Below, one piece after another: positions 16,621-24,492 of a stretch of 64,000 bases of DNA. Within the stretch, counting starts at the first letter, position 1. Each line of letters starts with the position of its first letter. The stretch comes from Acidobacteriota bacterium (lineage in GTDB: Bacteria > Acidobacteriota > Terriglobia > Terriglobales > Acidobacteriaceae). The position numbers were made by a program, and so were the translations under genes. Under the pieces are notes generated by a model, which worked only from the letters and a program-made list of their open reading frames with translations, was not told where the DNA came from and searched no databases. The stretch is taken from contig JABCZI010000012.1 in NCBI GenBank assembly GCA_013289765.1, positions 88,070 to 152,069 of the forward strand, in the 5' to 3' direction.

Positions 16621-17700
16621 TTAAAAAACGTGCAGCTTGATGCTCAAATATTTCTTCGGATTCTCCCGGATGGCTTTCACCAGATCGCCGGTATGAACCA
16701 GCATCTGGTTCGCGTTGTTATACAACGTGTCGTCCTTGAACAGCTTACCTACCGTCCCCTGGCCCGCTTCCAGGTCGCTGGTCAGCGCCGCAAGTTTGGT
16801 CATGGTCGTGTCGAGTTTCTTCGCCAGTTCGTCATCTTTGGCTAGCTTACCCAGAGTGCCTTTGCCGGCGTTGATGTCTTCACTCACCTTTTTCAAGTTG
16901 GCTACAGTGTCGTTGGCGTTGTTATAGAGAGAGGGATCTTTCAGGAATTTCCCGGCTGTGCCTTTCCCGGCTTGCAGGTCGTCCACAACGGAGTTTAAGC
17001 GGTCGAGGGTAGCCACGAATTTGTCGTAAGCGTCGTTGCTGTTGATCAACTGACCAAGACTCCCTTTTCCCTTGGCGATCTGGTCAACGATTCCGTTGAA
17101 CTCGGTCACCGTCTGCGAGAAGCGGTCGTAAAGGGTGGGATCGTAAATCAATTTGCCCAGCGATCCTTTACCGCTTTCCGCGAAGGCGAGAATGCGATCG
17201 GCGCGCTTCAGCAGTGCGTCCATATTCTGCAGGGTGCTCTGGCTCGATCGCACCACCTCGTTGAAGTCCGGATGAACATGCGTGGGGAGAACATCGCCAT
17301 CCTGGGCCGGTGGGCCAACCGCTTGCGAACTATCAATGTCGAGGTAAATTTCTCCGAGCACGCCAGCCGTATCCAAAGAGGTAACCGAATCGCGGCGCAG
17401 GTTGAAGCCGTACTTGGTGCTCACCTTCATGATCACTTCGACTGGAGTGAGTTGCTTGTCCTTCTCGGGCACGATGCGCATGCCCACGACGTTGCCGATA
17501 TCAACGCCATTCAGACGCACCGGGGCGCCTACTCGAAGGCCGCCTGCATTATCAAAAAACGATACCACCGTGATTCGATGCGCGAACAGGCCGCCGGTTC
17601 CCGACATCAGGAACAGAAGCAGGGCCAAAGTCAAGCTGGCGAACACGACGGTCAGGCCAACGCGAAGTTGCGACCATTTGATCTGCTTCTGACTCGGCAA
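16621..17700 (-). CDS. MCE (MlaD-like) protein with five 34-residue repeats
   Basis: Membrane-anchored protein of the mammalian-cell-entry family, which form hexameric rings that move lipids between membranes. One N-terminal transmembrane helix (VGLTVVFASLTLALLLFLMSG) is followed by the MCE domain at about residues 40-125 (FFDNAGGLRVGAPVRLNGV, IGNVVGMRI, LDTAGVLGEIYLDI). From about residue 185 to the end are five copies of a 34-residue unit with core GKG(S/T)xGKLxxDxxLY. The MlaE permease and MlaF ATPase partner genes usually found next to mce genes are missing here, so it works with products coded elsewhere or alone. No terminator was seen. Confidence 0.9.
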   Translation of the reverse strand: MPSQKQIKWSQLRVGLTVVFASLTLALLLFLMSGTGGLFAHRITVVSFFDNAGGLRVGAPVRLNGVDIGNVVGMRIVPEKDKQLTPVEVIMKVSTKYGFNLRRDSVTSLDTAGVLGEIYLDIDSSQAVGPPAQDGDVLPTHVHPDFNEVVRSSQSTLQNMDALLKRADRILAFAESGKGSLGKLIYDPTLYDRFSQTVTEFNGIVDQIAKGKGSLGQLINSNDAYDKFVATLDRLNSVVDDLQAGKGTAGKFLKDPSLYNNANDTVANLKKVSEDINAGKGTLGKLAKDDELAKKLDTTMTKLAALTSDLEAGQGTVGKLFKDDTLYNNANQMLVHTGDLVKAIRENPKKYLSIKLHVF

Positions 17701-17799
17701 ATAATTCCCTCAGGCAGACTTCGGTTTCTCTTGTCGAGAGAGGAACAGCTTCAGGATCGGGCCGCCCCCTGCAGCATCATAACAAACCCTAAGCCGCGG

Positions 17800-20193
17800 C
17801 TAAGCGCGTTGTCGACGCAAAGTTGGCAACAACGACAAAGCAAGCAGGTAGGCCGCAAGTCCGCAGGCCAAAGTCGCAGTCAAGCCGAATTGAATCGCAA
17901 TCACCATTGCCAGCACGGAACCTAGCACACTGGCAGCGGCATTCATCGCCCAAGCCCACTCCACTGCGTTCGTCGCGCCTGTTGCCTCGCTGGAAAGTCC
18001 GTTGCTGGAGGCCGTTGCCAGCGCGCGCAGCCCGGTCGGAAAAGGCATGCCCATCACGAAGCCCAGTGGAGCAAGCAGCATCCCGCTGATGATCAGCCGG
18101 AAACCCAATCGCAATCCCACCCACGCCGCGAGCACATGAGGCAGAAAAAATACGTTTCCCAGCAACGCAACGATCACCACCACAAGCGGCATCCATGCTA
18201 GGCCAGTGCGGGGAAGCCAACGGCGCGATAGCAGACTTCCGGCTCCGCTCGACAGCATCAGAAGAAAGATAACCACGGTGAGCGCATAAGTGGGATGTCC
18301 AAGAAACAGCACGAAGCGCTGGATAAACGCAATTTCCACCAAAATATAGCCCAATCCCACTGCCACGAAATAGAGCAGCGGGAGCGGCGACTGGTGGCTT
18401 CCATGCAGGGCGAGCGGCAGAATCAAAAATGCCAGCACTGCGACCAGAGAGATTGCCAGCACCAGCAGCAGCACCAGTACTCCCAAGTTTACTTTCCAAT
18501 CAATTCCATTTCGCAATCCGTGCACGCCCAGAATTTGATTTGGCTTGAGTGTGAAGAAAAAGAAGGGAGCATTGTCACTGACCGGAGCTACGTTGTAGGG
18601 GTAAGTCTGAGCGAAGCGGAAAGGATCATTGCTCGCGATCAGGTCGGCAAACGGATTGCTTGCCGGTTCCGAAGGCAGATAGAGAGGATGCAATTGGTCA
18701 TAGGTATCGAAATGAGCCTGGACCGCGGTTTCTTCCTCTTCCGTGAATGCAGTCTTCTTAGCCAGTACTACTACCGGAATTCCATCTTCATTCAGCGGTC
18801 CTTGTGACGCGATAATAAAGTTCCGCGAGGGATTAGTAATTCCTAGACGATGCAACGCTTCCATCGCCACGGCGACTACGCGCAGCGCCTCGCGCGGCTG
18901 GCGGAACTCCCAGCGCGTAATTGCAATCATGCCCTCCGGTTTGAGATGTTCGAAATATTCCCGGAAGGCTTCCACCGTGTAGAGATTGTTCTCACTCAAC
19001 GCGAACGCGCCAGCTGCGGTCGAGGCCCAGGTATCGACCAGCGTCATCTGCACAACGTCAAACTGCTCGTGTGTCGAACGCAGGTAGGAGCGGCCGTCGG
19101 TCACATGAATGTGAACTTCAGGACGTTCGTAGAGATGAAGGGAGTAATCGGCGTAGCGTCCCCGCATGATCGTGTCGGCAATAATTGGATTGATCTCGAT
19201 GCCAGTTACGTTAGGACTGCCATTCGCTACCGCACGCAGTGCGTCCACTCCACCGCCAGGCCCGATGATCGCAAACTCGCCATGCGGACGCAGAACGTTG
19301 GCTAACGCCGGCGGAGCCGACATGAGATCGCTCTCCCACTCGGAGTCGTGCCAGTGTGCGATGTCGCAGTTCATGATGTAGGTGGAAGCGTCGGCATCGA
19401 TGACAATCGCCTTCGCTTGACCCTGGCGATCCACTTCCACGCGCGACAGTGCATTCCAGCGGGCGAATTCCACCCATGCCGGATTGCGGAACAGTCCCTT
19501 AGCGTAGAGAACATCAATCAGGCGGTTGGAGTGGTTCGCGGCGATCAGGGCGACGAATGCAATGGCCACAGCGCCGGCGGCTTTGCGCTCAGCGGAAGAA
19601 ACAGCCCAGACCATGCCGGCAGCGGCCATCACCACAGCTGCCGCCAGAATCGTATTCGGCCCTCCGATCCAGTTCAGCAGAGGAACCACCGCCAGGCAAG
19701 CCAGTGCGCCGCCGCTCAGGTCTGCCCCATAAAGCCGCGACACACGCCAGGTTTCACGGGCAAAGACGATTGAGAACAGCAACCCAGTGAGAAAGAAGGG
19801 CACCGCCGCGGCGAGATACAGAATGCTGAGATGCAAGAAATTCTTGCCCGTCACCGTGAGGGCCACCGGCACATGCAGCACAATTTCCAATACTGCCAGC
19901 ACGAGCACGGAATTAATCATGCATAAGCGCGCCGCCAGGGCACGCGTTGCGAAACGCGCTAGCCTGCTCTTCAGCAAATAAGCAAACACTCCCCCGGCCC
20001 CAAGACCCAGCAGCGCAATGGAAATCGCGAGAAACGCAAAGTGGTAGAAGAGCACCACCGAGAACAGCCGCGTCAGCGCCAGTTCCAGCAACAATGCCGA
20101 AAAACTGGTGAGCGCCAAGCCCACGAGAAGGGTTCGTTCGGGAATTTCAATGGACAAAGAAACCGGCGCGACAGCTTCTATAGTGGCAGACAT
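17800..20193 (-). CDS. Polytopic membrane protein with spermidine-synthase-like (SAM-binding) domain
   Basis: A 797-residue protein. About seven membrane helices occupy residues ~20-220 (e.g. LLLELALTRLFSVVLFYHFA). A soluble Rossmann domain follows near 290-470, with the nucleotide-binding signature AIIGPGGGVDALRAVANGSP, GIEINPII and the acidic VTDGRSYL, resembling spermidine synthase and other aminopropyl or methyl transferases. A further six or so helices occupy ~540-790. This fusion is widespread in environmental bacteria but its reaction is not known. Whether it transfers an aminopropyl group cannot be read here. Upstream, 20194-20375 holds a palindromic element, then acpS. Confidence 0.85.
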   Translation of the reverse strand: MSATIEAVAPVSLSIEIPERTLLVGLALTSFSALLLELALTRLFSVVLFYHFAFLAISIALLGLGAGGVFAYLLKSRLARFATRALAARLCMINSVLVLAVLEIVLHVPVALTVTGKNFLHLSILYLAAAVPFFLTGLLFSIVFARETWRVSRLYGADLSGGALACLAVVPLLNWIGGPNTILAAAVVMAAAGMVWAVSSAERKAAGAVAIAFVALIAANHSNRLIDVLYAKGLFRNPAWVEFARWNALSRVEVDRQGQAKAIVIDADASTYIMNCDIAHWHDSEWESDLMSAPPALANVLRPHGEFAIIGPGGGVDALRAVANGSPNVTGIEINPIIADTIMRGRYADYSLHLYERPEVHIHVTDGRSYLRSTHEQFDVVQMTLVDTWASTAAGAFALSENNLYTVEAFREYFEHLKPEGMIAITRWEFRQPREALRVVAVAMEALHRLGITNPSRNFIIASQGPLNEDGIPVVVLAKKTAFTEEEETAVQAHFDTYDQLHPLYLPSEPASNPFADLIASNDPFRFAQTYPYNVAPVSDNAPFFFFTLKPNQILGVHGLRNGIDWKVNLGVLVLLLVLAISLVAVLAFLILPLALHGSHQSPLPLLYFVAVGLGYILVEIAFIQRFVLFLGHPTYALTVVIFLLMLSSGAGSLLSRRWLPRTGLAWMPLVVVIVALLGNVFFLPHVLAAWVGLRLGFRLIISGMLLAPLGFVMGMPFPTGLRALATASSNGLSSEATGATNAVEWAWAMNAAASVLGSVLAMVIAIQFGLTATLACGLAAYLLALSLLPTLRRQRA

Positions 20194-20258
20194 GATGAGA
20201 TGGAATGCGCCAGTCTAGCAGAAGCTTCGGCTGGCTTCGTCCCTGCCGATTAAGATTT

Positions 20259-20355
20259 GTCATCCCGAGCGAAGCGAGGCACCTTGGTTCTTGCCCGCAG
20301 CGGCAATCCTGTCAGCGTCCGCACAAGCCAAGGTCCCTCGTTGCACTCGGAATGA
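20259..20355. repeat. GTCATCCCGAGCGAAGCGAG element, degenerate copy
   Basis: Begins with the same 20-base end as the element at 11893-12016 (20259-20278) and ends in a decayed inverse copy (CTCGTTGCACTCGGAATGA). Both elements also share an internal CCAAGGTCCC(T/C)T stretch. It fills the gap between the acpS stop and the start of the membrane synthase-like gene. Confidence 0.65.
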
Positions 20356-20375
20356 ACATAATTACGTCTGAATTG

Positions 20376-20753
20376 CTAGCTTTCGAGAATGACTTGCGCG
20401 ATGGCCTGTTCGGCGGTGTGGGATATCGAAAGTGCGGCGTTCTTCACGCCCAGCTTCGCCGCGAATTCGTTGGCTTTTCCATGAAACGCCATTGTCGGCC
20501 GTCCGCCCGGCATGCGGACGGTTTCACAATCCTGCCACCGCACCCCATGATTCCATCCCGTCCCCAAAGCTTTCATGGCCGCTTCCTTCGCTGCGAAGCG
20601 GGCAGCATAGCGTTCGACGCGGTTGGCTTTGGAATCGCAATAGCGCCGTTCCCCCTCCGTATAAATACGATTCAGAAAGCGATCGCCAAAGCGTTCGATC
20701 GCTTGCCGGATGCGCGGAACCTCTGCGATGTCGATGCCTGTGCCAACGATCAT
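20376..20753 (-). CDS. acpS: Holo-[acyl-carrier-protein] synthase
   Basis: Transfers 4'-phosphopantetheine from CoA to the serine of acyl carrier protein, making it active in fatty acid synthesis. Family motifs are present: GTGIDIAEVPRI at the start (metal-binding Asp) and ARFAAKEAAMKALG in the middle (Glu and Lys of the active site), then LSISHTAEQAIAQV. The 125-residue length is usual, and the protein should form a trimer in the cytoplasm. Its substrate acpP is encoded at 28280. It may share a transcript with the DUF488 gene and selA, both upstream on the same strand. Confidence 0.95.
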   Translation of the reverse strand: MIVGTGIDIAEVPRIRQAIERFGDRFLNRIYTEGERRYCDSKANRVERYAARFAAKEAAMKALGTGWNHGVRWQDCETVRMPGGRPTMAFHGKANEFAAKLGVKNAALSISHTAEQAIAQVILES

Positions 20754-20779
20754 ATTTTTCTTCTTTTCAAGAGCCCGGT

Positions 20780-21310
20780 TTACAAGAGCCGGTCGCCGCG
20801 GTAAATCAGCTTCCCATCGATCATGCGCGCTTCCGCAGTCAGGCGGTGAGGCTTCACCGGACCAGTCCCGTCGATGTGCATTACCTCATGCCCATGCCCG
20901 ACAAGCCAATCCGAAACCAGCATGCGGTGGCAGCGGAAGTATACGCGCTCGGCACACATGTAGGCTGTGGGGGAAGATTCCGCCAGCTTAATCAATTCGG
21001 CCATCGCGTTTTCGAATTCGGCGGTCAGCATGTAGTCGGCGTAATTGCGAAAGCTCGCATTGCGCAGACCAATGTGAGGAGAGTCTTCGCGAATTTTCTT
21101 GCGATACCCACCCAGCGCTGCCATCCACACATAATGGATACCGGCCGCAGCCAAACTCTGTTCCAAAGACGAGCGGTTGAACTGTGGCAGCCACCGCGAC
21201 ATGGGAAAAGCGCGAATGTCAACCAACGTTCGAACGGAATGGGCCTCAAGCGCTTGCAATAAATCTTCGAGGGGGCGGGTCGAATGTCCGACAGTGTAGA
21301 GCGTTGCCAA
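20780..21310 (-). CDS. DUF488 family protein
   Basis: A 176-residue cytoplasmic protein. The N-terminal LYTVGHSTRPLEDLLQAL, the VDIRAFPMSRWLPQF strand, and the C-terminal pair CAERVYFRCHR are the conserved marks of DUF488. The pattern recalls metal- or nucleotide-dependent enzymes, but no reaction has been assigned to the family. It lies 21 bases from selA and 26 from acpS on the same strand, so the three are likely cotranscribed. Confidence 0.85.
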   Translation of the reverse strand: MATLYTVGHSTRPLEDLLQALEAHSVRTLVDIRAFPMSRWLPQFNRSSLEQSLAAAGIHYVWMAALGGYRKKIREDSPHIGLRNASFRNYADYMLTAEFENAMAELIKLAESSPTAYMCAERVYFRCHRMLVSDWLVGHGHEVMHIDGTGPVKPHRLTAEARMIDGKLIYRGDRLL

Positions 21311-21331
21311 TAGCTCTTCGATGCCGCAAAG

Positions 21332-22819
21332 TTACGGAACGATGCCGGCGAGAGCCGCCACCAGTGCGGCATCCTGTTCAGGGAACACTGTCCGTAAATC
21401 CAACAATACGCGGCCCTCTTCCGTGCGAGCGATGATGGGGGGATCGGAGGCTCGCAGCCGGTGCGACAATTCGTCAGCACTAAACCTTGCGCAACTAAGC
21501 GCCAGCAACCGCGTGGGCAGCGACGAAGAGGGCGCCGCGCCTCCGCCCAAAATCGACTCGCCATCGATAATCTCAACTCTGAATTTTGCCGTAGCAATTT
21601 GTGCAGCGAGCGCCTCAGCCCGCCTGCCTATCTCATCTTTCGTGAGCCGCATCATGCGCAAGGTGGGAATCGCGTCGTGATCCAGCCTCACATACGCCAG
21701 CAAAGTAGCTTCAAGCGCGGCGTAAATCAGCTTGTCCACTCGCAAGGCGCGGAACAAGGAATTCGATCGCATGCGGGAGATTAATTCAGCACTGCCGCTG
21801 ATCAATCCCGCCTGAGGTCCGCCCAGCAGTTTGTCGCCGCTGTAAGTAACGATGTCGACGCCGCAGCGCAGGCTGTCCAGCACGCCTGCTTCGCCGCTGA
21901 TTCCAACCGAGCGCAGGTCGAACAGCGCTCCACTGCCCAAGTCTTCCATCAGTGGAATTCCGCGCTTGCGTGCCAGCGCTACCAACTCCGCGGTCGATGC
22001 CTGTTCGGTGAATCCTGTGATTTCAAAATTCGAGCGGTGCACTCGCAACAGCAGCCGCGTCCGTTCCGTGATGGCGCTCTCGTAATCAGTGGTGCGCGTG
22101 CGGTTGGTCGTGCCGACCTCGCGCAGGATTGCCCCCGACTTCGTCATCACATCCGGAATGCGAAACGAACCGCCGATCTCCACTAATTCGCCGCGCGATA
22201 CGATAACCTCGCCGCCCTCCGCCAGCGAATTCAGCGCCAGCAGCACAGCTGCCGCGTTATTGTTCACGACGATGGTCTTTATATCTGCCCGCGTAGAGAC
22301 AGCCGCCTCGGCTGTCCCGCGTAGGTGGAGCTCAGCGGCACCGGGCGATGCGCCTTGCGTAAGAGTGTTCTCGCCACGCAGCAACTTCCCAAACAACCTC
22401 TCCACATGCGCATCCCGCTTGCCCCGTTCGCCCGCTGCAAGATCAAATTCGAGATTGCTGTAACTCGTAGCCGTCTCGCGGATGTGTTCAATAACGGCAT
22501 CGCCCAGCGGAGCGCGCCCAAGGTTGGTGTGAAGGATCACGCCGGTGGCATTGATCACCGGCCGCAGAGAATAGCTCAAGGCGTGACGAAGCTGGTTTTC
22601 GATTGCGGCCACCAGGCCCGAAAGCGCAAGTTGCAGAGCGTTCTCATCGAGCAATCCGGATGTAATTTCCTGCCGTAGCCGCGCAACTACGGCGCGCGTC
22701 GCGTCTGCCACCGGTGCATGGCCGTAGCTCGCGACCAGTGCGGTGATCGCAGGGCCGCGCATCACCTCGTCGACGGACGGCAGCTTGCGAAAAAGTTCCG
22801 ACGCCGCGGCAATTTTCAC
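21332..22819 (-). CDS. selA: L-seryl-tRNA(Sec) selenium transferase with in-frame repeat insertion
   Basis: PLP enzyme that converts Ser-tRNA(Sec) to Sec-tRNA(Sec) for selenocysteine insertion. Clear marks are LRPVINATGVILHTNLGRAP, VVNNNAAAVLLALN, the MEDLGSG strand and the PLP-lysine region VTYSGDKLLGGPQAG. At 495 residues it is somewhat long. Between RLFGKLL (~147) and IVVNNNAAAV (~183) there are some 30 residues where the family normally has a short turn. That stretch (residues ~161-177) is encoded by a copy of a palindromic intergenic repeat, still in frame. selB, selC and selD are not seen in the window. A selenoprotein target is not seen either. Confidence 0.92.
   Translation of the reverse strand: MKIAAASELFRKLPSVDEVMRGPAITALVASYGHAPVADATRAVVARLRQEITSGLLDENALQLALSGLVAAIENQLRHALSYSLRPVINATGVILHTNLGRAPLGDAVIEHIRETATSYSNLEFDLAAGERGKRDAHVERLFGKLLRGENTLTQGASPGAAELHLRGTAEAAVSTRADIKTIVVNNNAAAVLLALNSLAEGGEVIVSRGELVEIGGSFRIPDVMTKSGAILREVGTTNRTRTTDYESAITERTRLLLRVHRSNFEITGFTEQASTAELVALARKRGIPLMEDLGSGALFDLRSVGISGEAGVLDSLRCGVDIVTYSGDKLLGGPQAGLISGSAELISRMRSNSLFRALRVDKLIYAALEATLLAYVRLDHDAIPTLRMMRLTKDEIGRRAEALAAQIATAKFRVEIIDGESILGGGAAPSSSLPTRLLALSCARFSADELSHRLRASDPPIIARTEEGRVLLDLRTVFPEQDAALVAALAGIVP
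22291..22338. repeat. Copy of the GACAGCCGCCTCGGCTGTC palindromic repeat inside selA
   Basis: The core at 22298-22320 (GACAGCCGCC, TCGGCTGTCCCGC) is identical to that at 36642-36664 and close to copies at 39393, 45908, 49195 and 59545, all of which are intergenic. Its reading here encodes the HLRGTAEAAVSTR part of SelA. Confidence 0.85.
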
Positions 22820-22870
22820 CCTCAGATTATCCCACGAAGAAGAGCGTGGCGCAGACGCGAACCAGCGCGA

Positions 22871-23266
22871 TCACAGGGTGTGCAGGTAGTCGAGTAAGTC
22901 CTGAATATCCTGCGAGCTCAGCACCTGGCCATAACCCGGCATATCCGGGCGGCCATTGCGAATAATGTCGGTGACCCGCTCGTCGTTCGCCGGCAGCCCT
23001 GTCTGCGGAAGATATTTACTCTTGAAAATGCCCTTCAAGCCTGGACCTTTTTTCCCTCTCGTCGAATACGGGCGGTGACAGCGGTCGCAGTAATTGTCAT
23101 AAATCTTGCGTCCAGTTGCTTGCTGCGGAGTGAGGCCGAGTTCAGTGTCTGACTTCCGGCGCTCGACCTCGCAGCCGGCAAAAATGGCTAACATCAGCAG
23201 TATTGCTACCGCCGGTATGAATCGCCAAAACGCGTGTCTTGGATAAAACTTTCCGATCGCTCTCAT
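22871..23266 (-). CDS. c-type cytochrome lipoprotein
   Basis: A 131-residue exported protein: the lipobox FAGC (Cys near 32) suggests a lipid anchor in the envelope. One haem-binding motif CDRCH lies near residue 60, and the distal ligand Met may be in NGRPDMPGYG near 107. The C-terminal SSQDIQDLLDYLHTL is typical of small class-I cytochromes (cytochrome_CBB3 type). I prefer ATG 23266; a TTG two codons upstream is possible. It is divergent from folP with only about 67 bases between. The redox partner is not in the neighbourhood. Confidence 0.88.
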   Translation of the reverse strand: MRAIGKFYPRHAFWRFIPAVAILLMLAIFAGCEVERRKSDTELGLTPQQATGRKIYDNYCDRCHRPYSTRGKKGPGLKGIFKSKYLPQTGLPANDERVTDIIRNGRPDMPGYGQVLSSQDIQDLLDYLHTL

Positions 23267-23333
23267 TGTCAACGGATTTCAATGATAAATGCTTGTCTGA
23301 TTTAAGGTGTCCCTTTAATTTAGAATTTGCCGA

Positions 23334-24275
23334 ATGAGAGCTGTCTTTCAGTGGAACCTGGGTACGCGCACACTCGAATTGGGCAAGCGGACGCTCATCA
23401 TGGGCATCGTGAATGTAACTCCTGATTCTTTTTCCGATGGCGGCCTCTATTTCGATTCCGGCAAAGCTGTTGAGCACGCACTTCACTTGATTGACGAGGG
23501 AGCCGACATTATTGATATCGGAGGCGAATCCACGCGTCCCGGCGCAAGCGTCCTGGCGTCGCCGTCTCATAACGAGGCGGTAAAAGACAAACAGATTCCA
23601 GCCGCCCCGCCCTCACTAAAGCCCGCTGTGAACGCTGAAGATGAATCACGACGCGTGCTGCCGGTAATTGCCGGGATTAAAAAAGTGCGTCCCGATGCCG
23701 TGCTTTCCATTGATACGTACAAAGCCGCCGTTGCGCGCGCCGCCATCGCAGCGGGAGCCGAGATTGTGAACGATGTGAGCGCACTCCGCTGGGATCCGCA
23801 GATGGCCAAAACGATTGCCGAAATAAAATGTGGCGCCATTTTGATGCACATGCGAGGACGTCCCGAAGAATGGCGAACCCTGCCTCCTCCCGCTGACATT
23901 GTTCTGCAGGTCAAGCGCGAACTCCGGGACTGGGCCGAGACAGCCGTGCTATCGGGCATTCGGAGAGAGAAAATTGCGCTCGATCCAGGCTTTGGTTTCG
24001 GAAAAAGCTTCGAACAGAACTATCCGCTGCTGACGCGCTTCGAGGATTTGCAAAATGTGGGATTCCCTCTGGTCGCAGGTACATCGAGAAAATCCTTTCT
24101 CGGTCGAACCCTCGCGAGAGACGGAAAAGACGCCCCACCAGCCGACCGGCTTTATGGAAATCTTGCCGCTCACACCGCCCTCGTTTTCAAGGGCGCGCAT
24201 ATCTTACGCACGCACGACGTAAAGGCTGCGGTAGACGCCGCGCGCGTGGCCGACGCAATTCTTGCCGCTCGTTGA
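23334..24275 (+). CDS. folP: Dihydropteroate synthase
   Basis: Condenses p-aminobenzoate with the pterin pyrophosphate in folate synthesis; the sulfonamide target. Signatures are complete: MGIVNVTPDSFSDGG near residue 22, IDIGGESTRPGA near 60, LSIDTYKAA, EIVNDVSAL, ILMHMRG, DPGFGFGKSF and the C-terminal GTSRKSFLG. The protein is long, 313 residues, because about 25 residues (SHNEAVKDKQIPAAPPSLKP and neighbours) are inserted just after GGESTRPGA, in loop 2 of the TIM barrel, near the sulfonamide-binding side. Start ATG 23334 leaves a small N-terminal extension (MRAVFQWNLGTRTLELGKRT). Confidence 0.95.
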   Translation: MRAVFQWNLGTRTLELGKRTLIMGIVNVTPDSFSDGGLYFDSGKAVEHALHLIDEGADIIDIGGESTRPGASVLASPSHNEAVKDKQIPAAPPSLKPAVNAEDESRRVLPVIAGIKKVRPDAVLSIDTYKAAVARAAIAAGAEIVNDVSALRWDPQMAKTIAEIKCGAILMHMRGRPEEWRTLPPPADIVLQVKRELRDWAETAVLSGIRREKIALDPGFGFGKSFEQNYPLLTRFEDLQNVGFPLVAGTSRKSFLGRTLARDGKDAPPADRLYGNLAAHTALVFKGAHILRTHDVKAAVDAARVADAILAAR

Positions 24276-24492
24276 ACAAAACCACAGATCCGATCACGAA
24301 TAGAAACTTCTATCCGTTACGGAGTGTGACCTACGTAACTAAGTCTCGCTGCGTCCACTCTCGGCCCGACCGTACATTGCTGTACGATCGAAAAGTCAGG
24401 CCGCGAGGATAACTCTGCTGGAATAATTCTCGTACTTTACCGAAAACCGAGTCGTGCCAACAAATTCAGAATAGCGAGAGTCATAAGTCCGA
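24276..24492. promoter_or_regulatory. pilT upstream region with nested inverted repeat
   Basis: A 6-base palindrome (CGTACA-TTGC-TGTACG, 24371-24386) lies within an outer imperfect inverted repeat (GGCCCGAC at 24363-24370 and GTCAGGCC at 24395-24402). It could be an operator or an mRNA hairpin. It starts about 90 bases before the pilT start codon. I see no clear -35/-10 pair. Confidence 0.35.

Noticed and set aside
21332..22819. Search for a selenocysteine (in-frame TGA) gene to go with selA
   Set aside because: No CDS in the window showed a family interrupted at a Cys/Sec position by TGA; the selenoproteins must be elsewhere.
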